8,123 bases of DNA, taken from assembly GCA_964483375.1 (NCBI GenBank), contig CAZABJ010000082.1:1-8123 (forward strand), written 5' to 3'. The translations under genes and the position numbers were made by a program. Origin of the DNA: JAUIEH01 sp964483375 (GTDB taxonomy: Bacteria > Pseudomonadota > Alphaproteobacteria > Caulobacterales > Maricaulaceae). The notes under the pieces were generated by a model, which was not told the DNA's origin, did no database searches, and saw nothing but the letters and a program-made list of their open reading frames with translations. This document shows positions 1-5,779 of this stretch, in pieces. Every line of letters begins with the position of its first letter. Within the stretch, counting starts at the first letter, position 1.

Positions 1-886
1 CAAAGTAATACATCATGCCGAGAAAGCCGGCGGTGAGGAAGAAGCCCACCGCATTGTGGCCGTACCACCACTGGGTCAGCGCGTCTTGAACCCCGCCCCA
101 CCAAATCACGGAGGTCGAACTGGTGAGCGACACGGGCACCGTCAGGTTGTTGACGATATGCAGCATCGCGATCGTGACGATAAACGCCAAGTAGAACCAA
201 TTCGCGACGTAGATGTGCTTTTCTTTGCGCTTCCAGATCGTCCCAAGGAACACGAGCAAGTAAGCGACCCAAACCACTGTCAGCCACAGGTCGGCGTACC
301 ACTCCGGCTCGGCGTATTCTTTACCCTGCGTGACGCCGAGCAAATATCCGGTCGCCGCGATGACGATGAACAGGCTGTAGCCCCAGAAGACGAACCACGG
401 CCAAAGCCCGCCAGCCAGGCGCGCCCGACAGGTGCGCTGCACGACGTAGAACGAGGTGGCGAGGAGCGCGTTGCCGCCGAACGCGAAGATCACCGCGCTC
501 GTGTGCAAGGGCCTCAACCTGCCGAAATTCGTCCAGGGCAGATTCTCGAAATAGAAGATGCTCGGATAAGCGAGCTGCAGGGCGATGACGACCCCGACGA
601 GGAAGCCCGCCACGCCCCAAAAGGCTGTCGCGAACACGCCCCATTTTATGATCCCGTCCTCGTACCAGGCCTGATCGTATTTCGGCGCCTGGGTCGAGTA
701 GCGAATGCAAATGCCCAAAATCCAAATGATGAAAGCGGCCAAGAACATCCAGCCGTGAACGACCATATTGGCGTCCCCGGCGCGGGCCACGACCAGCACG
801 GCCAAGAAAGATAAGACGGTGAGCAGGGCGAGCTGGACGATGGCGTCCAGTCCCCAACTGCGATCGTTCGGGCGTACGGCGCTCAC
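1..886 (-). CDS. ccoN: cbb3-type cytochrome c oxidase subunit I, N-terminal part (cut by window edge)
   Basis: This is the heme-copper catalytic subunit of the high-affinity cbb3 oxidase, an inner-membrane enzyme that reduces oxygen to water at low oxygen. The frame stays open for 295 codons and runs off the left edge. About eight hydrophobic helices are visible (near residues 17-34, 43-60, 82-104, 126-149, 162-184, 199-216, 229-245 and 277-295). His128 in the RPLHTSAVIFAFGGNA stretch fits the conserved low-spin heme b ligand. His277 in WYGHNAVGFFLTAGF fits the first CuB ligand. These histidines sit about 70 residues later than in the short Pseudomonas CcoN, consistent with the longer FixN/CcoN form of alphaproteobacteria. 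The GTG at 886 is chosen because it retains the first helix and has a G-rich stretch (GCGGGGG) just upstream. The next in-frame ATG is residue 41 and would cut off that helix. ccoO, ccoQ and ccoP would be expected beyond the edge but are not visible. Confidence 0.93.
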   Translation of the reverse strand, partial: MSAVRPNDRSWGLDAIVQLALLTVLSFLAVLVVARAGDANMVVHGWMFLAAFIIWILGICIRYSTQAPKYDQAWYEDGIIKWGVFATAFWGVAGFLVGVVIALQLAYPSIFYFENLPWTNFGRLRPLHTSAVIFAFGGNALLATSFYVVQRTCRARLAGGLWPWFVFWGYSLFIVIAATGYLLGVTQGKEYAEPEWYADLWLTVVWVAYLLVFLGTIWKRKEKHIYVANWFYLAFIVTIAMLHIVNNLTVPVSLTSSTSVIWWGGVQDALTQWWYGHNAVGFFLTAGFLGMMYYF

Positions 887-1076
887 GAAAACCCCCGCAT
901 AAATGCGTCCTGACAGGCCCGACACCGCGTCGCGCCTACGTCAACCGCAGACAGAAAGATCAGAGCGCGAAGGAAGACGGAGCCCCGCCTTTTGTCGCAT
1001 TGCTTGGCGAGTAGTGCGCAAACTTCCGAAATCACACGTGAAATAGAGGATATCGACGCAGCCGCGACTTTTTGTC

Positions 1077-1091
1077 TCCAAGCAACTTGGA
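1077..1091. promoter_or_regulatory. Perfect 15-bp palindrome, possible operator
   Basis: TCCAAG-CAA-CTTGGA is a perfect inverted repeat with six-base arms and a three-base centre. It lies immediately downstream of the TATACT element on the minus strand, where a repressor would block ccoN transcription. No T-run follows it on either strand in the right position, so a terminator role is unlikely. No regulator is assigned. Confidence 0.35.
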
Positions 1092-1094
1092 AAG

Positions 1095-1100
1095 AGTATA
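1095..1100 (-). promoter_or_regulatory. Candidate -10 element of a ccoN promoter
   Basis: On the minus strand these bases read TATACT, five of six matches to the sigma-70 -10 consensus. No good -35 element lies 16-18 bases upstream, so an activator-dependent promoter is possible. A start about seven bases downstream would leave a leader of roughly 200 bases before the ccoN start codon and would put the 1077-1091 palindrome at the transcription start. This is inferred from sequence alone. Confidence 0.3.
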
Positions 1101-1206
1101 AGTTGCGAAGTCGGAGCTGGTCTTGCGTATAGGTTCAGCGCCCGCCGGCGTCGCCGACAGGGCGAGGCGCCGCCCGCGTTCAAGCACGGCGACGCCCGTT
1201 ACGATC

Positions 1207-1239
1207 AAAATGCGATACCGCCCGGTCGGCCTAGGGCGG
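1207..1239 (-). terminator. Weak intrinsic terminator candidate after the hicA-like gene
   Basis: Ten bases beyond the hicA-like stop codon the minus strand carries CCGCCC and GGGCGG arms (1234-1239 and 1218-1223), a perfect six-base stem with a ten-base loop. A TTTT run lies seven bases further on (1207-1210). The gap before the T-run makes this a weak terminator, but it is in the right place to end the upstream minus-strand transcript before ccoN. Confidence 0.35.
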
Positions 1240-1248
1240 ACACAAGCG

Positions 1249-1515
1249 CTAGAGGGGGAAATCCCGCTCAGGGTCGATGTCGCAGTCTTTCAAAAATTGG
1301 CGGATTTGCCGGACTTCGCCCTTATCGACGCTATGGCTTGCGTGATGGAACACCACGGTGTGACCGTTCAGCGTGACGGCGAAACGGGAGCCGTGTCGCT
1401 CCTCCATCTCGGCGCCAAGCTCCTTGAGGACCGCGTTCACATCGGCGGGCGCCAGATTGCTCGGTTCTGGGTGCGCGAAGAGCTGATGCAGGACCTTGCG
1501 ATGCTTGTGGTTCAT
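1249..1515 (-). CDS. HicA-like protein, orphan (88 aa)
   Basis: The protein resembles the HicA toxin fold, a small double-stranded-RNA-binding-like domain that in canonical systems cleaves mRNA and is neutralised by HicB. The N-terminal MNHKHRKVLHQLF segment, the ADVNAVLKELGAE helix, the GSRFAVTLNG strands and the C-terminal helix EVRQIRQFLKD match the subgroup that carries GSR where classical HicA has GSH with the catalytic histidine. It is rich in histidine elsewhere (residues 52, 57, 58 and 61). The ATG at 1515 is chosen over an upstream in-frame ATG at 1608 because TCTGGAG lies seven bases before it and family similarity begins there. No HicB-like partner is present on either strand between ccoN and the lipoprotein genes, so toxin function is uncertain. 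It could be a solitary RNA-binding HicA-domain protein. Confidence 0.75.
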   Translation of the reverse strand: MNHKHRKVLHQLFAHPEPSNLAPADVNAVLKELGAEMEERHGSRFAVTLNGHTVVFHHASHSVDKGEVRQIRQFLKDCDIDPERDFPL

Positions 1516-1696
1516 TGGGGCGCTCCAGAAGAGGTTGCGGAAAGCGGCGATCGCCGCACCCTGGACGTAACGACGCCCAATGAGAACAGCGCGGCTTGTC
1601 GCACACAAACCGCCGCAAACCTACGCCGCCCGGAAGCAAACCGGCCCCCAGGCGGGCGACCGCTCGCCAGCCTCGGCGCGCAGCGGCGACGTCCCC

Positions 1697-2332
1697 TCAG
1701 CGCGGGCGCACGCGGTCAAAAATGTCCGCGGGCGCCTCAGCATTGAGCGGGGTCCCATCTTCGGCGAACCGACGGCTCTCGTGAACAAAGCGGTTCGCCG
1801 TCAGCGTATGCGCCGCCTCCAGGCGCACCGGATCGGGCCCGAAGGCGCGGGAGACGCAAGCGCCGGGCTCCGTGGCGCCGGCGAAACCCTCGTCCGTGAG
1901 CCGCCATGTCATGCTGCATCCCGGCGTGACGCGGACATCCGCCTCGCCCAGCCCGCTCAGCGACGCGCGATCCTCGGTGAGGTCGCCCCACCGGTCAGGC
2001 TCGCGAAGGAACAAATAATCCACGGTCAACGCGCCGGCGTCAGACAGGCGCAGCCGCCGCAACGACACCCGATCCGGCGTCCCTTCCGGCGGGCGATCAT
2101 CGAAGCGCAACAGCGCAAAGGCGCGCCCCTCCAGACCCGGCGCGGCGAAGGGTTCGTAGACCCGGCTCGCCCGGGGCGCGTCGCTTTCATCCGCTTGTGC
2201 GGCGTTGTCCCAAGCGCCCTCGAACGCCGCGGCGAAAGCGTCGAGACGCGCTTCGGCGTCGGGCGCCGGCGGCGTAGCCGCACAGCCGGCCAAACAGGCG
2301 GCGGCCATCGCCGCCGCCGCCAGAACTCGCAT
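1697..2332 (-). CDS. CpcT/CpeT-family lipoprotein (211 aa)
   Basis: Cyanobacterial CpcT/CpeT proteins are lyases that attach phycocyanobilin or phycoerythrobilin to phycobiliprotein cysteines. Proteobacterial relatives have no established role. The protein begins with a lipoprotein signal (lipobox LAGC, lipidated Cys17). It then shows family features: FEGAWDNAAQAD near residues 37-48, a VTPGCSMTWRL segment with Gly138-Cys139, and FAGATEPGAC ending at Cys159. The Cys139/Cys159 pair recurs in the family. The usual C-terminal DRG-type end is only loosely kept. The start is the ATG at 2332, whose A is also the last base of the upstream TGA (TGATG); GGAGGA lies six bases before it. A TTG one codon earlier is possible. 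It is the second gene of a two-gene unit with the DUF6607-like gene and divergent from a heme receptor, suggesting a tetrapyrrole-related role at the outer membrane (inference). No clear terminator follows. Confidence 0.78.
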   Translation of the reverse strand: MRVLAAAAMAAACLAGCAATPPAPDAEARLDAFAAAFEGAWDNAAQADESDAPRASRVYEPFAAPGLEGRAFALLRFDDRPPEGTPDRVSLRRLRLSDAGALTVDYLFLREPDRWGDLTEDRASLSGLGEADVRVTPGCSMTWRLTDEGFAGATEPGACVSRAFGPDPVRLEAAHTLTANRFVHESRRFAEDGTPLNAEAPADIFDRVRPR

Positions 2333-3387
2333 CAATAGTCCTCCGCCGCATCAAGCGCGGCGAGGGTCTGTTCGGGCCGGTCCGGGGCATTCATGAACAC
2401 CCGCTCGGCCAATACCGCGTCAAACCGCTCGACGGCTTCTTCGGTGGTGATCGCGCCATCGGCCAATTGGTCCACGAATGCGAGGATCGGTTCGTAGATC
2501 GGGTCGTCAGGCTCGGCGCCAAGGATGTCGATTGTGGCGGCTTCCGCCTCCATCCCGTCCCAGCGCTCGCGGACGACGGCCCAGAAGGCTTCGGTCGCAG
2601 CCCAATAGGTCTCCGCCGGTCCGGTCGGGAAGTCGTCGATCGCGCGGTAGGAGTTCACGCCGATTTCGCGCACAAGCGCCGTGGTGCTTCCGTCGGCGTG
2701 GATCACGAGCTTTTCGTTATCCTGTTCGTGCGACCAGCCCCAGGGCGTGATGGTGTGGCGGTTCACCGCGTTCACCACGTGATAGTCATCCCGTGTCGTA
2801 GCGTCCCGGCGCGGCAGCGGACGCCAGGACCACGGGCTCTCCCAGGTCGAGACGCCTGCATCGTGCCGCCACGGCGCGACCGCGGCGTAGCGCGGGCTGT
2901 CGTCGACTTGATAGACCGTCTGGGACCACGCGCCGGCGCGCTCTTCATCCGACAAGGTCCGCGTCGCCCAGCGGTTCAGCCCGTCATATTCCAGGATTTG
3001 CTCGGGCTCATAGACCCAATCCTGCCGCCAGTGCTTCACGACGATGGGGCTGTCCTCGGGGCCGACCACCAGTACGTGCTGGAGCCGAATGACGTCGCCC
3101 TCGTCCTCGACGACGAAGACGGTTTCATTGCCGCCGCTGTCCTCATCGGGGATCAGCTCATAGCCCTCGGCCAGCGCCACGACCTCTTCGAAGTGGAAGG
3201 TGACGTGGTAGTCCCCCGTCATGGCCAAGATCGCTTCGCGGTCGCGCTGAAACGCCTGGTCGCGCGCGGTTTCGGTCGGCGCATTCGCCGCGCCGGTCTG
3301 CATTTGCGTCGTAGACGGCGTCTGGCACGCCGCCAAGGCGGCCGCCGCCAGCCCCGCGCCGGCGATGATCATCAGTGGACGAGCCAT
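2332..3387 (-). CDS. DUF6607-like lipoprotein (351 aa)
   Basis: The function is unknown. The N-terminus is a lipoprotein signal with lipobox LAAC and lipidated Cys21 followed by Gln, which predicts sorting to the outer membrane. The rest is soluble and acidic, with many conserved-looking aromatic and charged motifs: KHWRQDWVYEPEQILEYDG, a QVDDSPRY segment, W-rich WESPWSWRPLPRRD, and NRHTITPWGWSHEQDNEKL. I recognise this pattern from memory as the DUF6607 family; no search was run. The start ATG at 3387 has GGGGAG seven bases upstream and leads directly into the signal peptide. The stop overlaps the start of the CpcT/CpeT-like gene, so the two are probably translationally coupled. The gene is divergent from the heme receptor across 142 bases, which suggests common control. 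The tryptophan- and histidine-rich core could bind a ligand such as heme, but no binding motif is proven. Confidence 0.8.
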   Translation of the reverse strand: MARPLMIIAGAGLAAAALAACQTPSTTQMQTGAANAPTETARDQAFQRDREAILAMTGDYHVTFHFEEVVALAEGYELIPDEDSGGNETVFVVEDEGDVIRLQHVLVVGPEDSPIVVKHWRQDWVYEPEQILEYDGLNRWATRTLSDEERAGAWSQTVYQVDDSPRYAAVAPWRHDAGVSTWESPWSWRPLPRRDATTRDDYHVVNAVNRHTITPWGWSHEQDNEKLVIHADGSTTALVREIGVNSYRAIDDFPTGPAETYWAATEAFWAVVRERWDGMEAEAATIDILGAEPDDPIYEPILAFVDQLADGAITTEEAVERFDAVLAERVFMNAPDRPEQTLAALDAAEDY

Positions 3388-3431
3388 GTCACGCTCCCCT
3401 ATTCCCGCTTGTGTTCCCGCTTCGCCGCAGA

Positions 3432-3459
3432 CCTATACGCAAATGCGTCGCACTTGCAA
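3432..3459 (-). promoter_or_regulatory. Candidate promoter of the DUF6607-cpcT unit
   Basis: On the minus strand TTGCAA (3459-3454) and TATAGG (3437-3432) are separated by 16 bases, each with four of six matches to the sigma-70 consensus. The predicted start lies about 38-40 bases upstream of the DUF6607-like start codon. The -35 hexamer is its own reverse complement and doubles as the -35 of the divergent promoter. Confidence 0.4.
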
Positions 3460-3482
3460 ACTGCATCGCTGTTGCATATCAC
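3454..3482 (+). promoter_or_regulatory. Candidate promoter of the heme receptor gene
   Basis: TTGCAA (3454-3459) and TATCAC (3477-3482) are 17 bases apart, each with four of six matches to the sigma-70 consensus. The -10 lies inside the 43-bp inverted repeat, so a protein bound there would block transcription. The predicted start is near 3489, about 40 bases before the start codon. Confidence 0.4.
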
Positions 3483-3509
3483 TCCTCATGAGAATGAGAT
3501 GCAACAGCG
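3467..3509. promoter_or_regulatory. 43-bp inverted repeat, likely operator of the heme locus
   Basis: Perfect eleven-base arms CGCTGTTGCAT (3467-3477) and ATGCAACAGCG (3499-3509) flank 21 bases that contain the perfect palindrome CTCATGAG (3485-3492) and the Fur-box-like core TGAGAATGA (3489-3497). The element lies between the receptor and DUF6607 starts and covers the candidate receptor -10. A FUR-family repressor (Fur or Irr) is the most likely binder for a heme receptor, but the match to a classical 19-bp Fur box is only partial. A Zur-type site cannot be excluded. Confidence 0.55.
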
Positions 3510-3529
3510 AAAGTGAGGGGATCAAGGGG

Positions 3530-5704
3530 ATGCCACAAGGGAAAAGTGCGACCGCGCGGCGCGCTGTCGCAGGCGTGTCTTTGGCCGTCATCGCCGCTGG
3601 CGCGGCGCATGCTCAAGAGGCCGCGCCGGCTGAAGCCGACGAAGACGACCGCGAAGTCATAACGGTTTACGGCACGTCCAATCCGTTGCCGGCCTTTGAA
3701 TATCCCGGCCAGGTGAGCGTGGTGACCCGCGAGGAAATCGACACCTTCGCGCCCAGCGCCGTGTCGGATTTGCTGCGCGACGTGCCAGGCTTGGAATTCT
3801 TCGGCGGCCCGCGCCGGACGGGCGAATCGCCCGCACTACGCGGACAATCGCGGGAAAACGTGCTCATCCTCCTCGATGGGGCCAGGCAATCTTTTGTGTC
3901 GGCCCATGACGGTCAATTCTTTATCGACCCTGAGCTGTTGCGCTCCGTCGAAGTCGTTCGCGGGCCAGCCTCGGCGCTTTACGGCTCAGGCGCGTCAGGC
4001 GGGGTGTTGGCGTTTGAGAGCGTGAACGCTGCGGACCTCCTTGAAGCCGGCGAAACCGCCGGCCTGCGCTTCCGCTACGGCTATCGCAGCGTGAATGAGG
4101 AGCATTCCGCCTCGGTGACGGCTTTCACTCGCATCGACGGCTTTGACGGTTTGGCGAGCTTCGGCTTGCGTGACTCCGGCGACATTTCGCTCGGCTCAGG
4201 CGCGGATCTGTCCTCGGACGACGACATCACCACCGCGCTCCTCAAAGCAGGCTTCGAGGCGTCCGACGCCCTGGAGCTGGGCTTGTCCTGGCAGCGTTTC
4301 GACAACACCGCCATCGAGCCGAACAACGGCCAGGGCGTCATCCCCTCCACCGACCCCGTGCTCGGCCGCGACGTGGAGAAGGACATCCTCACCGACACCT
4401 TCCGCGTGTTCGCCGCCTACGACCCCGCCGGGAACGATTGGATCGACGCCCGCGTCACGCTCTACCGGACCGACACCTCGGTGGACGAGTTCGACGCGAG
4501 CACCCCCCGCACCACCGTGCGCGACATTCAAACCACCGGATTGAGCGCACGGAACGCCTCGCGCTTCGATCTGTTCGGCGCGGAGACCGTGTTCACCATC
4601 GGCGGGGACTGGTATCGCGACGAACAGGGGGGAACCGACGACACCAGCGCCGATGGAACCCGTGCGGGCGTGCCCGACGGCAGTTCGGAATTCTACGGCG
4701 TGTTCGCCCAGCTGGAGACGCGTTTTGACCGTCCCTTCGGCCTGCCTGGCGAACTGCTGGTCATCCCCGGCATCCGCTATGACAGCTTCGAGAATTCGGT
4801 GGACGGCGAACCCTCCAACGAAGACGAAGAAGTCTCCCCGCGGCTGGGCGTCAGCTACGGACCGAACGACTGGTTCATCGTGTTCGCGAGCTATGCCGAA
4901 GGCTTCCGCGCGCCCTCCATCAACGAACTCTATCTGGACGGGGTGCACTTCCCGCTGCCCCACCCGGTCTTGTTCGATCCGACGGGCATTCCGCCGAACT
5001 TCACATTCGTGAACAACAATTTCATCGCCAACCCGAACCTCGAGCCGGAGAGCTCCGAGACCTTCGAATTCGGCGCCGGAGTGGATTTTGACGGCGTTCT
5101 GACGCCGGGCGATCGCTTCACCGCACGCGCCTCCTATTTCGAAACAGACGCCGAAGACCTCATCAATCTCTCCGTCGATATCGCATTCGACCCGACCTGC
5201 TTCGCGCCGCCCTTCTTTCCCTGCACGGCCGGCACGACCAACTCGGCGAATGTCGACGCCGCGGAGCTGACGGGCTTTGAAGCCGAGGCGGTTTATGACA
5301 GCGACCGGTTCCGGCTCTCCGCAAGCTATTCCTCCATTGACGGCGAGAATGTCGCGACGGGGGAGGATCTGGGCGTCCTGACGCCGGACCGGTTTAATCT
5401 TGACGGGCGGGTGCGGTTCCCCAGCTGGAACGCCTTTATCGGCGCCCGCGCCCAATTCGCCGGCGAGTTCGAGCGATTTGCGTTGGATGACGCCGATACG
5501 CTCGTGCTGGCGGAGGAGCGGGACGGCTACGCTGTTCTTGACCTCTACGCCTCCTGGGAGCCGTCTTTGGTCGATGGTTTGCGCTTGGATGTCGGCGTGG
5601 ACAATGTGTTCGACGAAGACTATGAGCGCGTTTTTGAGGGCGTCAGCGAGCCGGGCCGCGACTGGCGCGCGTCGATTTCCTACCGCATCGGATTTGGCGG
5701 CTAA
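3530..5704 (+). CDS. TonB-dependent heme/hemoglobin-type outer-membrane receptor (724 aa)
   Basis: This receptor imports heme, probably from hemoproteins, across the outer membrane using TonB energy. A signal peptide ends at AHA28. The TonB box EVITV is at 42-46 and the plug spans about 55-170. Plug motifs typical of the hemoglobin/transferrin/lactoferrin receptor group include ALRGQSRENVLILLDGARQ and VEVVRGPASALYGSGASGG. The barrel carries the heme-receptor FRAP box (459-462, in GFRAPSINELY) and NPNL box (501-504). His473 between them and plug His126 match the positions of the two heme-contacting histidines known in HemR/ShuA. A Cys-x7-Cys pair near 563-571 may form an extracellular-loop disulfide. 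The ATG at 3530 is chosen over earlier in-frame starts because it begins the signal peptide and has GAGGGG nine bases upstream; longer versions would run through the operator. Heme is favoured, but transferrin-type or zinc-linked substrates are not excluded. Confidence 0.9.
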   Translation: MPQGKSATARRAVAGVSLAVIAAGAAHAQEAAPAEADEDDREVITVYGTSNPLPAFEYPGQVSVVTREEIDTFAPSAVSDLLRDVPGLEFFGGPRRTGESPALRGQSRENVLILLDGARQSFVSAHDGQFFIDPELLRSVEVVRGPASALYGSGASGGVLAFESVNAADLLEAGETAGLRFRYGYRSVNEEHSASVTAFTRIDGFDGLASFGLRDSGDISLGSGADLSSDDDITTALLKAGFEASDALELGLSWQRFDNTAIEPNNGQGVIPSTDPVLGRDVEKDILTDTFRVFAAYDPAGNDWIDARVTLYRTDTSVDEFDASTPRTTVRDIQTTGLSARNASRFDLFGAETVFTIGGDWYRDEQGGTDDTSADGTRAGVPDGSSEFYGVFAQLETRFDRPFGLPGELLVIPGIRYDSFENSVDGEPSNEDEEVSPRLGVSYGPNDWFIVFASYAEGFRAPSINELYLDGVHFPLPHPVLFDPTGIPPNFTFVNNNFIANPNLEPESSETFEFGAGVDFDGVLTPGDRFTARASYFETDAEDLINLSVDIAFDPTCFAPPFFPCTAGTTNSANVDAAELTGFEAEAVYDSDRFRLSASYSSIDGENVATGEDLGVLTPDRFNLDGRVRFPSWNAFIGARAQFAGEFERFALDDADTLVLAEERDGYAVLDLYASWEPSLVDGLRLDVGVDNVFDEDYERVFEGVSEPGRDWRASISYRIGFGG

Positions 5705-5712
5705 TCAGGCCG

Positions 5713-5748
5713 ATCGGCGGCGCGCCCAGACCGCGCGTCGCCGATTTC
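5713..5748 (+). terminator. GC-rich hairpin after the heme receptor, weak terminator candidate
   Basis: ATCGGCG-GCGCG (5713-5724) pairs with CGCGC-GT-CGCCGAT (5732-5745), giving twelve base pairs with a two-base bulge and a seven-base loop. Only TTT follows, so termination may be inefficient or factor-assisted. It begins nine bases after the receptor stop codon and may separate its transcript from glucokinase. Confidence 0.4.
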
Positions 5749-5779
5749 GCCCGCCTCCCGGCTTGGGCTATCACAGGGC

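Larger units (their letters stand above)
887..1248. other. Non-coding stretch between ccoN and the hicA-like gene
   Basis: No convincing gene is seen in these 362 bases. An 80-codon minus-strand frame at 941-1183 has no recognisable domain and a basic, low-complexity start, so it was not called. The stretch should hold the ccoN promoter and leader and the end of the upstream minus-strand transcript. The classical FNR/anaerobox pattern TTGAT-N4-ATCAA, usual for ccoN operons, is not present. A CGAC-N5-GTCG inverted repeat at 920-932, about 35 bases before the ccoN start, loosely resembles RegA/ActR-type sites, but the match is weak. Confidence 0.6.

Noticed and set aside
56..857. Long open frames on both strands over the ccoN region (56-814 plus and 321-857 minus)
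   Set aside because: The correct minus frame reads continuously as CcoN with heme and copper ligands; these are out-of-frame shadows.
1123..1134. TTGCGTATAGGT, repeated on the opposite strand at 3431-3442
   Set aside because: A shared 12-mer is expected by chance in a window of this size, and the two copies have different contexts.
941..1183. 80-codon minus-strand frame upstream of ccoN
   Set aside because: It has no ribosome site or known domain, and its tail overlaps the likely ccoN promoter region. It could be a leader peptide, but nothing supports that.
1123..1746. 207-codon plus-strand frame antisense to the hicA-like gene
   Set aside because: It has no domain, a weak start and basic low-complexity ends; the opposite strand has a good ribosome site and HicA similarity.
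2467..3516. 349-codon open frame on the plus strand opposite the DUF6607-like gene
   Set aside because: The opposite strand has a lipoprotein signal, a ribosome site and family motifs; this frame has none.
4196..5455. 419-codon open frame on the minus strand inside the receptor gene
   Set aside because: It is antisense to a clearly conserved receptor, has no recognisable domain, and its length is expected from high-GC third-position bias.
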